Below, piece after piece: positions 35,973-43,447 of a stretch of DNA of 64,000 bases; within the stretch, counting starts at the first letter, position 1; each line of letters begins with the position of its first letter. The stretch comes from Actinomycetospora lutea (lineage in GTDB: Bacteria > Actinomycetota > Actinomycetes > Mycobacteriales > Pseudonocardiaceae). The stretch spans positions 124,001 through 188,000 of the forward strand of contig NZ_JAQZAL010000002.1 in assembly GCF_028737205.1 (NCBI RefSeq), in the 5' to 3' direction. The notes beneath the pieces are model-generated. The model had not been told where the DNA came from and searched no databases. It saw nothing but the letters and a program-made list of their open reading frames with translations. Position numbers and translations under genes: made by a program.

Positions 35973-37448
35973 TCAGGAGGTGGGGTCGGGCGCGGGCTCG
36001 GGGTCGGGGTCGAGGTGCACGAGGGCGATGCGGGTGTCGAGCATGCTCGGCAGGCCCGCGTGCAGGACCGACCCGTGGCCGCCGCCGCCCGTGACGTCCC
36101 GCGCCACGGCGCGCCCGGCGACCCGCCCGAGCGTGAAGCCGCCGCTGATGTGGATCCCGCCGAGGTCGGAGACGGGGTTGAGCCCGCCCACGCAGTCGCC
36201 GGCGGCGAACAGGCCCGGGATGGCGTCGCCGAAGACGTCGAGGACCTGCAGGTCGGTGGTGACGCGGAAGCCCCCGCAGCAGAAGTTGATGCCCTCGACC
36301 ATGGGGACCGCGGTGAACGGCGGCCGGGTGCACGTCCGGCGCCCGGGCGGCAGCACCACGCGGCCGAAGTCCGGGTCGCGGTCGGCCGACGTGCCCGCGA
36401 GGAAGTCGTTCCACCGCGCGACGGTGCCCTCGAGCGCGGCCGCCGGGACGTCGATGGCCGCGGCCAGCTCGGCGAGGCTGCCCGCGGAGACCGGCGGCTC
36501 GGGCATCTGGCTGATCAGGGTGGCCTTCTCCCGGAAGACCTCGTCGTCGACGACGTACCAGGCGCGCCGACCGGGCTGCTCGTGGAGGCGGTCGACGCGC
36601 TCCTCGTAGGGCCCGGCCTCGTCGTGGAACCGCTCGCCCCCGACGTTCACCGCGATCGCGTCCTCCACCACCGAGGAGGAGACGATGACCAGCGGCGGCA
36701 CGAACGTCATGTTCACGAGGTCACCGCCGACGGCCTGGCCGAGCAGGTGGCCGTCGCCGCGGCAGGTGTCGATGCCCAGGTAGGGCGCGCGCGACACCGC
36801 CACCGGCTGGAAGCGGCGCCGCAGCTCGGGGTTGGCCTGGTAGCCCCCGGTCGCCAGCACGGCACCGCGGCGGGCGGTGATCTCGAGGGGCGCGCCGTCG
36901 GCGAGCCGGTGGGCCCGGACCCCGGTGACGCGGCCGTCGCGCACCACCAGCCGGTCGGCCACCGTGCCGTACCGGACCGTGACGCCGGGGCGCTCCACGT
37001 CGCGCCGGAAGGCCCGGCCGAGCATCCAGCTGTCCTCCACCGCGGCCATCCGGTCGACGGTGTGCTGGCGCGGGCGCGGGATGAAGCGGCTGAAGCGCAC
37101 GCCGCGCTCGGTGAGCTGCCGGTAGGTCTCGGCGCTCTCCCGGGCGAACAGCCGCACCAGGTCCTCGTCCCACTCGACACCGAACCGGTCGTGCGCCTGC
37201 TCGACCATCGCGCGGGCGTCGGCGACGAAGGTCTCCTCGTCGTCGGTGATGCCCTGGTCGCGCTGCATCGCGGAGTCGACGAAGGCCAGGTAGCCGGTGG
37301 ACCAGACCGCGTTGCCCCCGATGTGGTCCATCGCCTCGAGCACGACGACGGACGCGCCCTCGTCGGCCGCGGCCGCGATGGCCGCCATGCCGGCGGGACC
37401 GGCGCCGAGCACGACCACGTCGGCGGCGAGCGTCTCGACCTCGGGCAC
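35973..37448 (-). CDS. FAD-binding (fumarate reductase / ketosteroid-dehydrogenase-like) oxidoreductase
   Basis: About 491 residues. FAD motif VVVLGAGPAGMAAIAAAADEG with VVVLEAMDHIGGNA, an internal AVLATGGYQANPELRRRF, and the C-terminal IPGLFAAGDCVGGLNPVSDLGGIHISGGFTLGRVAGR identify the FAD_binding_2 (FrdA/KstD/urocanate reductase) family. These reduce or introduce C=C bonds next to carbonyls. No covalent flavin motif and no heme domain. The start at 37448 (GTG with GGGAG 5 bp upstream) is preferred to GTG 37490, which would abut the probable -10. It leads the LLM and Gfo/Idh genes. Confidence 0.88.
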   Translation of the reverse strand: MPEVETLAADVVVLGAGPAGMAAIAAAADEGASVVVLEAMDHIGGNAVWSTGYLAFVDSAMQRDQGITDDEETFVADARAMVEQAHDRFGVEWDEDLVRLFARESAETYRQLTERGVRFSRFIPRPRQHTVDRMAAVEDSWMLGRAFRRDVERPGVTVRYGTVADRLVVRDGRVTGVRAHRLADGAPLEITARRGAVLATGGYQANPELRRRFQPVAVSRAPYLGIDTCRGDGHLLGQAVGGDLVNMTFVPPLVIVSSSVVEDAIAVNVGGERFHDEAGPYEERVDRLHEQPGRRAWYVVDDEVFREKATLISQMPEPPVSAGSLAELAAAIDVPAAALEGTVARWNDFLAGTSADRDPDFGRVVLPPGRRTCTRPPFTAVPMVEGINFCCGGFRVTTDLQVLDVFGDAIPGLFAAGDCVGGLNPVSDLGGIHISGGFTLGRVAGRAVARDVTGGGGHGSVLHAGLPSMLDTRIALVHLDPDPEPAPDPTS

Positions 37449-37511
37449 GGCGTCTCCCGCTAGGTTGGGTCCGGTGGTGGGGCGGGTCACAGAGTGGGGA
37501 GATCACCGAGC

Positions 37512-37531
37512 GGCGTCAAGCACCTGACGAC
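37512..37531 (-). promoter_or_regulatory. Copy D of the shared element, with a -35 box for the flavoprotein operon
   Basis: Read on the reverse strand: GTCGTCAG-GTGC-TTGACGCC. The TTGACG in its right arm (37519-37514) can be a -35, followed after 17 bp by CACTCT as a -10 for the gene starting at 37448. On the other side it lies upstream of the promoter for the P450 at 37603, so it may serve both. Confidence 0.6.
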
Positions 37532-37542
37532 GTCCGGCCTAC

Positions 37543-37571
37543 TCGACCCGGCCGGGGCGCGTTGCTAGCGT
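37543..37571 (+). promoter_or_regulatory. Likely promoter of the P450 operon at 37603
   Basis: TCGACC (37543-37548), 17-bp spacer, TAGCGT (37566-37571). The -10 fits TANNNT and the spacing is ideal, although the -35 matches only moderately. The ribosome site AGGGAG precedes the TTG start by 7 bp. Confidence 0.5.
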
Positions 37572-37602
37572 CGTTAGTCACGCCACGCCGAGGGAGTGTG
37601 CC

Positions 37603-38811
37603 TTGCCCACGATCACGCTGGACCGCTACGCCGACGTCCGCGAGGCCTACCGCCAGCACGACCTCGAGCAGGCGCTCTACGACGCCGGCGGCGTGGTGAT
37701 GGCCGACTGCCTGCTCGTGCTGCACGGCGCCGCGCACCGCACCCGGCGCCGCGTGGAGAACCGGCTGTTCCGCCGCGGGACGTTCCGGCACTGGGAGCAC
37801 ACGTTCCTGCGCGACGTCGTCACCGACACCCTCGCCCCGTTCGTCGCCGCCGGCCGGGCCGACCTGCTCGAGCTCGGCTACCGCACGGTGATGAACCTGA
37901 CCGCGATGGTCGCCGGCGTCGACCGCTCCACCACCGCCGGCGACGACCACACGGCCGAGACCGACGCCCTCTACCGCTTCGCGAAGAAGTTCTCCGAGGG
38001 CGCCACGCTCGTGCACACCACCCGGGACCCCGACGAGGTCCGCGCCGAGGTCGCCGACGCGCTCCAGGAGTTCGACCGGATCTTCCTGACGCCCTCGATC
38101 GCCCGCCGCGAGGCCCTGCTGGCGCAGCTGGCCGCCGGGGAGATCACCGAGGACGACCTGCCCCGCGACGTCCTCACCGCGCTGCTGCGCAACACCGAGG
38201 AGCTCGGCCTCGACCGGGACATGCTGCGCCGCGAGGTCGCCTTCTACCTGCAGGCCGGCTCGCACAGCACCGCCGACGCCTTCTCCCACGCCGTCGACGA
38301 CTGGTTCGCCTGGTCCGCCCGCGACCCCGAGGCGGCCGAGGAGGCCCGCCACGACCCGGCCCTGCTGCAGGCCTGCGTGTACGAGACGCTGCGCCTGCAC
38401 CCGGCGAGCCCCGTGGCGCGGCGCCGGGCCCTCGCGCCGATCGCCCTGCGCGGCGGCACCGAGATCCCGGAGGGCGCCGAGGTCGTGCTCGACATCGCCG
38501 CCGCCAACCGCGACCCGGCGATCTTCGACCGGCCCGCGGAGTACGACCCGGCGCGCGACGTCCCCGCCGACGTGCCGCGCTGGGGCCACGCCTTCGGCGG
38601 CGGGATGCACGCCTGCATCGGCACCGAGCTCGCGGGCGGGGTGCCGGCGGCCTCGGACCGCGAGGGCGCCCAGGTCCTCGGCACCGTCACCCTCATGCTC
38701 GACGCCCTGCTCGCGGCCGGTGCGCGCCCCGACCCGGCGGCGCCGCCGGTGCGCGACCCGCACTCGGCGCGGGACCACTTCGCGTCCTACCCGGTGGTGT
38801 TCCCGCAGTGA
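37603..38811 (+). CDS. Cytochrome P450, twin of the 32630 enzyme, His in the I-helix
   Basis: 402 residues from a TTG. Heme loop FGGGMHACIG with Cys338; ExxR at Glu261-Arg264. I-helix YLQAGSHSTADAF has His221-Ser222 where Asp/Glu-Thr is usual. It shares long stretches with the P450 at 32630, for example DTLAPFVAAGR and AFYL-AG-H, so the two are paralogues from a duplication. No ferredoxin is adjacent; it could use the one at 32403. Followed with GTGA overlap by a SnoaL-like gene and then an LLM gene. The region after the Cys has the unusual insertion GGVPAASDREGAQ. Confidence 0.91.
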   Translation: MPTITLDRYADVREAYRQHDLEQALYDAGGVVMADCLLVLHGAAHRTRRRVENRLFRRGTFRHWEHTFLRDVVTDTLAPFVAAGRADLLELGYRTVMNLTAMVAGVDRSTTAGDDHTAETDALYRFAKKFSEGATLVHTTRDPDEVRAEVADALQEFDRIFLTPSIARREALLAQLAAGEITEDDLPRDVLTALLRNTEELGLDRDMLRREVAFYLQAGSHSTADAFSHAVDDWFAWSARDPEAAEEARHDPALLQACVYETLRLHPASPVARRRALAPIALRGGTEIPEGAEVVLDIAAANRDPAIFDRPAEYDPARDVPADVPRWGHAFGGGMHACIGTELAGGVPAASDREGAQVLGTVTLMLDALLAAGARPDPAAPPVRDPHSARDHFASYPVVFPQ

Positions 38812-39194
38812 CCGCCCCGCCGGTCGTCACCCGGTTCCTCGCCGCGGTCGAGGCGCGCGACCCCGACGCGGCCGGGGCCTGCTTCACCGAGGACGGGACG
38901 TGGGCGAACGTGCCGCACCCGCCGGTGGTCGGGCCCGCGGGCGTGCGGGGCATGCTCGCGCCGATCCTGGCGCGCTCGCAGTGGGTGCGCTGGGACATCG
39001 TCACCGCCGCGCACACTCCGGAGCGCTCGTGGCTCGAGCGGGTCGACCGCTTCGGCATCGACGGCACGGAGTACGCGGTCGCGTGCCACGGCGTCGTCGA
39101 GGTGGACCCGGATCGCGACCTGATCACCGACTTCCGCGACTACGTCGACCTCGGCGAGTGGCGCGCGCGGCTCGGCACCGTCCTGCAGCGGTGA
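38808..39194 (+). CDS. SnoaL/NTF2-like protein
   Basis: 128 residues with the cone-shaped NTF2-like pattern: VTRFLAAVEARDPDAAGACFTEDGTWANVPHPPVVGPAGVRGML at the start and TEYAVACHGVVEVDPDRDLITDFRDYVDLGEWRARL at the end. The acidic RDYVDLGEW segment resembles limonene-1,2-epoxide hydrolase relatives, where Asp and Arg open an epoxide; with a P450 just before it, hydrolysis or isomerisation of an oxygenated product is plausible but unproven. Overlaps both neighbours by 4 bp (GTGA), so it is tightly co-translated. Confidence 0.84.
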   Translation: MTAPPVVTRFLAAVEARDPDAAGACFTEDGTWANVPHPPVVGPAGVRGMLAPILARSQWVRWDIVTAAHTPERSWLERVDRFGIDGTEYAVACHGVVEVDPDRDLITDFRDYVDLGEWRARLGTVLQR

Positions 39195-40174
39195 CCGACG
39201 AGCTGCGGATCGGCCTCGGCCTGTGGAGCGGGCAGCACGGCGACCCCACCGACGCCGTCGCGCTCGCGCGGGCGGGCGAGGACGCCGGGTTCGACGCCTT
39301 CTGGGTCACCGAGCACCACGGCCTGCCCGACGGCTACCTGCCCTCGCCGCTCACGGTGCTCGCCGCCTGCGCGTCCGTCACGCGCCGGATCGAGCTGGCG
39401 ACGGGCGTGGTGCTGGCGCCCCTGCACCACCCGCTGCGCCTCGCCGAGGACGCCGCACTCGTCGACCGGCTCAGCGGCGGGCGGCTGCTGCTCGGCCTGG
39501 GGCTCGGGTACGCCGAGCACGAGTACCGCGCGTTCGGCGTCGACCCGGCCACCCGCGGGGCGCGCCTCGAGGCCCTGGTCGCGGCGCTGCGGGCGGCCGG
39601 GACCGGCGAGCCCTTCTCCGCGCCGGCGCTGGGGCTGCACGACGTGCGGGTCACCCCGACCCCGTCGCGCCCGATCCCGCTCTGGCTCGGCGGGTACGCC
39701 GACCGCGCCGTCGCCCGGGCCGGGCGCCTCGCCGACGGGCACCTGGTCGGGCGGGGCGAGCCCGGGATCGTCGACGCCGCCTCGCGGACCCTGGCGACCG
39801 TCCGCGACCCGGGCGACCCCGCCTTCGTCCGCGGCGTCGTCGTCACCTGCGTGCTCGACGCGCCGGGCGGCGGCGCCTCGCAGGCCCGCGCCGGATACGC
39901 CCGCGCCCAGCAGGCCTACGAGGCGATCCAGCGCGGGCGGGCGGTCTACGCGGGGCTCGCGGACCCCGTCGCGGCGACCGACGTCGACGCCCACCTCCAG
40001 GTCCGCGGCGACGTCGACGACGTCGTCGCCGGGCTGCGCGCCGTCGTGGCGTCGCTCGCGGCGTGGTCGCGGGTCCACCTCGTGGTCCGCCTGCTGTTCG
40101 CCGAACCGGACCTGGACACCGCCCGGACCCGCGTCGCGACCTTCGGCGAGCGGGTCCTCCCCCACCTGCGCTGA
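39191..40174 (+). CDS. LLM-class flavin oxidoreductase
   Basis: 327 residues. LRIGLGLWSGQHGDPTDAVALARAGEDAGFDAFWVTEHHG begins the barrel (EHH is a typical LLM active-site stretch), then RIELATGVVLAPLHHPLRLAEDAALVDRLSGGRLLLGLGLGY and PIPLWLGGYADRAVARAGRLADGHL. Cofactor FMNH2 or F420H2 unresolved. It is the third gene after the P450 at 37603 and is the counterpart of the LLM at 34917 on the other side of the divergent promoter. Confidence 0.9.
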   Translation: MTDELRIGLGLWSGQHGDPTDAVALARAGEDAGFDAFWVTEHHGLPDGYLPSPLTVLAACASVTRRIELATGVVLAPLHHPLRLAEDAALVDRLSGGRLLLGLGLGYAEHEYRAFGVDPATRGARLEALVAALRAAGTGEPFSAPALGLHDVRVTPTPSRPIPLWLGGYADRAVARAGRLADGHLVGRGEPGIVDAASRTLATVRDPGDPAFVRGVVVTCVLDAPGGGASQARAGYARAQQAYEAIQRGRAVYAGLADPVAATDVDAHLQVRGDVDDVVAGLRAVVASLAAWSRVHLVVRLLFAEPDLDTARTRVATFGERVLPHLR

Positions 40175-40183
40175 GGAGAGCCC

Positions 40184-40644
40184 GTGGAGAGCCTGGACCC
40201 CGACGACCGCGTCGCGATCACCGACGTGCTCGCGCTGTACTGCGAGCGGATCGACGAGTACGACATGGACGCCGTCGTGGACCTGTTCACCGCCGACGCC
40301 GTCATGGACTTCGGTCCGGGGCGGGGCGGGGTGCTGCGCGGCCGGGAGGCGCTGCGGGCCCGGTTCGCGGGCGGTCAGGCGGGCTTCCGGCGGACCCACC
40401 ACCACCTCGGCCAGGTGCGGCTGACCGCGGCCGCCGATGGGCGGGCGCACGGGTGTCGTCCTGCTCGGCGGGCCACGAGCGCCACGACGGCACGCAGTGG
40501 CGGATCGGCCTGCGCTACGTCGACGTGCTGGTCCGCGAGGAGACGTGGCGGATCGCCGAGCGCCGCATCGAGGCCGCGCTGGTCGAGGACGGCCCGCGCG
40601 AGGGGTGGACGTGGATCGCCCGCCGCGAGCCGGAGCACGGCTGA
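40184..40644 (+). pseudogene. SnoaL/NTF2-like gene with a frameshift near 40440-40452
   Basis: The first 85 residues (ESLDPDDRVAITDVLALYCERIDEYDMDAVVDLFTADAVMDFG, FRRTHHHLGQVRLTAAADGRA) are a good SnoaL-like N-terminus, with the Tyr/Asp and His-His positions of the family. The matching second half, RVSSCSAGHERHDGTQWRIGLRYVDVLVREETWRIAERRIEAAL, is in the -1 frame and ends at 40644. One base appears missing between 40439 and 40452. If the base is truly absent, translation in the first frame meets no stop and runs into the downstream SDR. A sequencing error is the alternative. Confidence 0.75.
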
Positions 40645-40647
40645 GCC

Positions 40648-40686
40648 TTGCCGCGCCGGGACGTGCGGCGTTAGCGTCCTCACGAC
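40648..40686 (+). promoter_or_regulatory. Promoter of the SDR-P450-SnoaL operon with copy E of the shared element
   Basis: TTGCCG (40648-40653), 18-bp spacer, TAGCGT (40672-40677). The element at 40667-40686, GGCGTTAG-CGTC-CTCACGAC, covers the -10; its reverse complement GTCGTGAG-GACG-CTAACGCC keeps the arm layout of the other copies with one change in the left arm. Confidence 0.58.
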
Positions 40687-40726
40687 GCATGACCGGCGTC
40701 ACTCGACGAGGAGAGCGGAGGGTCCG

Positions 40727-41569
40727 ATGGCGGCGGTACTGCGGGGGCTCGAGGGCAAGAACGTCCTGATCACGGGCGCGGCGAAGGGCCAGGGGCTCAG
40801 CCACGCGCTGGCGTTCGCGGACGCCGGGGCCGACATCGCCGCCCTCGACATCACCGACCCGATCCCCGACATCTATCCCCTCGCCACGGGCCAGATGCTC
40901 GAGGAGACCGTGCAGGCCGTCGAGGGCCGCGGGCGGCGCTGCCTGCCGCTGTCCTGCGACATCCGCGACGAGAGCCAGGTCGAGGCCTCGGTGGCCAAGG
41001 CGCTCGACCACTTCGACGGCCGCATCGACATCCTCGTCAACAACGCCGGCGTCGCCGCGCTGGACACCATCCAGGGCATGCGCAGCCACGTCATGGACGC
41101 CGTGATCGACACGATCCTCAAGGGCCACATGTACGTGGCGAAGTACGTGGTCCCGAACATGATCGGCCGGCGCTCCGGCAAGATCATCAACATCTCCTCG
41201 GGCGTCACCGGCTCCGGGCACGCGCAGCTCTCGCACTACGTCGCCGCCAAGCACGCGATCCAGGGCCTGACCTCGGCGTGGGCCTTCGAGCTCGCGGAGT
41301 TCGGCATCAACGTCAACGCCATCGCGCCGGCCACCATCAAGCCGGGCGAGGGCCAGGGCTCGGGCATGGTGCTGGGCCTCGCGGGCGAGGTCGGCATGAC
41401 CCCCGACGACGCCTACGAGATGTTCTCCGCGGCGGGCAACATGCCCGGCGACAAGTGGCGCACCGAGGTCTCCGACATCACCGACGCGGTGCTGTTCCTG
41501 GCCTCCGACAACGCCGACCAGATCACCGGGCACATCCTGCGCGTCGACGCCGGGCAGGGGGCCAAGTAG
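40727..41569 (+). CDS. SDR oxidoreductase resembling the mycofactocin-coupled group
   Basis: 280 residues. Cofactor loop ITGAAKGQGLSHALAFADAGADI resembles the GAARGQGRSHA signature of SDRs that depend on mycofactocin, and the insert DPIPDIYPLATGQMLEETVQAVEGRGRRCL is also typical of that group. NNAGVAAL, ISSGVTGSG and HYVAAKHAI supply the NAG, Ser, Tyr and Lys. Start: ATG with GGAGGG 5 bp upstream, and a good promoter before it. Followed 3 bp later by a P450, whose alcohol product it could oxidise (inference). No mycofactocin biosynthesis gene is in the window. Confidence 0.88.
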   Translation: MAAVLRGLEGKNVLITGAAKGQGLSHALAFADAGADIAALDITDPIPDIYPLATGQMLEETVQAVEGRGRRCLPLSCDIRDESQVEASVAKALDHFDGRIDILVNNAGVAALDTIQGMRSHVMDAVIDTILKGHMYVAKYVVPNMIGRRSGKIINISSGVTGSGHAQLSHYVAAKHAIQGLTSAWAFELAEFGINVNAIAPATIKPGEGQGSGMVLGLAGEVGMTPDDAYEMFSAAGNMPGDKWRTEVSDITDAVLFLASDNADQITGHILRVDAGQGAK

Positions 41570-41572
41570 CCG

Positions 41573-42859
41573 ATGACCACCGGGACGCGCCCCACCAAGC
41601 CGATCTTCGACCAGGACCAGGACGCCATGCGGTGTCCGTATCCGCAGTACGCGCAGCTGCGCCGTGAGGCGCCGGTGTTCCACGACCCGGAGTACCACAT
41701 CTACGTCGTGACCCGGCACGCGGACATCGAGAAGGTCAACACCCAGCCCCGCCTGTTCTCCAGCCAGAACCCGATGGGGCCGACGGTGTCGGGCGCGATC
41801 GCGGCGGTCGGCCGGGCGCTCTCCGACGTGACCCCGGAGTTCGCCGAGCGCGTCCGGGTCGTCATGAGCCGCGGCGACGTCCTGTTCACCCAGGACCCGC
41901 CCGACCACAGCCGGCACCGGCGCATCCTCAACAAGGCGCTCACGCCGCGCTCGGTCGCGCGGATCGAGCCGCGCATCCGGGAGCTGTGCCACGGCCTCGT
42001 CGACGGCTTCGCGGTGTCCGGCGACGAGGGCGAGGTCGACCTCGTCCCGGCCTACTGCTCCCCCGCGCCCGTGCAGGCGCTGGCGACCCTGCTCGGGGTC
42101 CCGGTGGAGAACTCGGGTGACTTCGCGCGCTGGGCGGACGCGATCAACGCCGCGATCGGCACGGCGATGACCGACGAGGCGCTGCTCGCGACGCTGGAGA
42201 CCCAGATCGAGTTCTGGACCTTCTTCGAGGACGAGATCGCCGACCGCACCCAGAACCCGCGCGACGACCTGCTGACCGCGGTCGTGCAGGCCCGCAACGA
42301 GGGCGACGCGCCCCTGACGCCGAACGAGATGGTCGGGTTCTGCAGCCAGCTCATCGGCGCCGGGGCGGACACCACCACGAAGCTGATCTCCTCGTTCATG
42401 CTGATGCTCTGCGAGAGCCCGGAGCTCATGGCGCAGGTGCGGGCCCACCCCGAGGAACTCGGCCGCTACCTCGAGGAGGCGCTGCGGCTCGAGTCGCCGG
42501 TGCAGGGGCTCTTCCGCGTGGCCACCGCCGACACCGAGCTCGGCGGCGTCGCGATCCCGGCGGGCGCGCACGTCTGGGTCGTCTACGCCTCCGGCAACCG
42601 GGACGAGGAGGTCTTCGCGCAGCCCGACACCTTCGACCCGTCCCGTGAGCGCCTGCGCTCGCACCAGGCGTTCGGTCACGGGCCGCACTCGTGCATCGGG
42701 GCGCCGCTGGCCCGGTCGGTCGCCCGGATCGCCTTCGAGGTCCTCGTCGAGCGCCTCGATGACATCGCGCTCGCCGAGCCGGACTTCGTGCCGCGGTACG
42801 ACCCGAGCTACATCATGCACGGGATGCAGCACCTGCCGCTGACCTTCAGGGCACGGTGA
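41573..42859 (+). CDS. Cytochrome P450 (canonical)
   Basis: 428 residues, soluble. I-helix GAGADTTT with Asp266-Thr267, ExxR at Glu302-Arg305, heme loop FGHGPHSCIG with Cys374, and DPPDHSRHRRILNKALTP as the C-helix segment. It therefore has the normal oxygen-activation residues, unlike the two other P450s here, and differs from them throughout. Coupled to the preceding SDR (3-bp gap) and the following SnoaL-like gene (GTGA overlap). Substrate unknown; resembles actinobacterial CYP families acting on terpenoids or steroids, without enough to assign. Confidence 0.94.
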   Translation: MTTGTRPTKPIFDQDQDAMRCPYPQYAQLRREAPVFHDPEYHIYVVTRHADIEKVNTQPRLFSSQNPMGPTVSGAIAAVGRALSDVTPEFAERVRVVMSRGDVLFTQDPPDHSRHRRILNKALTPRSVARIEPRIRELCHGLVDGFAVSGDEGEVDLVPAYCSPAPVQALATLLGVPVENSGDFARWADAINAAIGTAMTDEALLATLETQIEFWTFFEDEIADRTQNPRDDLLTAVVQARNEGDAPLTPNEMVGFCSQLIGAGADTTTKLISSFMLMLCESPELMAQVRAHPEELGRYLEEALRLESPVQGLFRVATADTELGGVAIPAGAHVWVVYASGNRDEEVFAQPDTFDPSRERLRSHQAFGHGPHSCIGAPLARSVARIAFEVLVERLDDIALAEPDFVPRYDPSYIMHGMQHLPLTFRAR

Positions 42860-43359
42860 GCGCGGACCTGGCCGACCTGCAGCGCCGACTCGAGGTCCTC
42901 GAGGCCGAGTCGGCGCTGCACCGGCTGCGCAACCGATTCCACGAGTACGTCAACACCGACCGGTGGGACGAGATCGGCGGCCTGTTCGCGCCGGACGCCG
43001 AGCTCGACTACTCCTACCTGGGGGCGGCGTCCGGGCGCGCGGCGATCACCGAGTTCTTCGCGGCGATCCCGCGGCTGCTCCCCGCCGGCCCGGGACAGGA
43101 GGCGGGCAAGCCGTTCGTGCGCCAGTTCATCCACGGCCACGACGTCGCGATCGACGGCGACACGGCGACGGGCACGAGCTTCCTGTTCGCCACGCCGATC
43201 TACCACGGGCAGAGCTTCGTGCTGGCCGGGCGCTTCGCCGACACCTACACGCGGGTCGCCGGCGCGTGGCTGTTCGCGCGCGTCGCGCTGGAGATCTACT
43301 ACTCGGTGCCGGTCAGCGAGGGCTGGGCGGGCCCGGACCGGCACCGCATGTCGCTCTGA
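42856..43359 (+). CDS. SnoaL/NTF2-like protein
   Basis: 167 residues from a GTG overlapping the P450 stop. An N-terminal helix LADLQRRLEVLEAESALHRLRNRFHEYVNTDRWDEIGGLFAPDAELDY is the SnoaL_4 hallmark, followed by RQFIHGHDVAIDGDTATGTSFLFATPIYHGQSFVLAGRFADTYTRVAGAWLFARVALEIYY. The His in HGHDV and the Asp/Tyr of the helix line the usual pocket. Relatives include ring-hydroxylating-enzyme-like small subunits and cyclases. Position directly after a P450 suggests action on its product. Confidence 0.86.
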   Translation: MSADLADLQRRLEVLEAESALHRLRNRFHEYVNTDRWDEIGGLFAPDAELDYSYLGAASGRAAITEFFAAIPRLLPAGPGQEAGKPFVRQFIHGHDVAIDGDTATGTSFLFATPIYHGQSFVLAGRFADTYTRVAGAWLFARVALEIYYSVPVSEGWAGPDRHRMSL

Positions 43360-43399
43360 CAGGAGTGCACGCGTAGCCCTCCTGTCCCCAGGGCACTCC
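43358..43399 (+). terminator. Two mutually exclusive hairpins before the aldehyde dehydrogenase
   Basis: gacaggag (43358-43365) pairs with ctcctgtc (43379-43386). Alternatively ggagtgc (43362-43368) pairs with gcactcc (43393-43399). They share the ggag segment, so only one can form at a time. The region includes the end of the SnoaL stop codon and could be a partial terminator or attenuator for the ALDH gene. Confidence 0.5.
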
Positions 43400-43447
43400 G
43401 CCGTCCGACCGGCCCCGCGCGTCGGGGCAGCTGACGGGAGGGGACCC

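Noticed and set aside
37566-37590. tagcgtcgttagtcacg as another copy of the shared element
   Set aside because: It has GTTAG but no matching right arm at the right distance; it is better explained as a -10 box.
40184-41569. Genuine 461-residue SnoaL-SDR fusion protein
   Set aside because: The matching second half of the SnoaL fold lies in another frame, and the SDR has its own promoter and ribosome site, so a frameshift is simpler; kept only as a finding.
39140-42832. Very long reverse-strand open frame (1230 codons)
   Set aside because: It is the antisense shadow of well-supported P450, LLM and SDR genes on the plus strand; composition is Arg/Asp/Gly/Val low-complexity with no domain. High GC leaves such frames open by chance.
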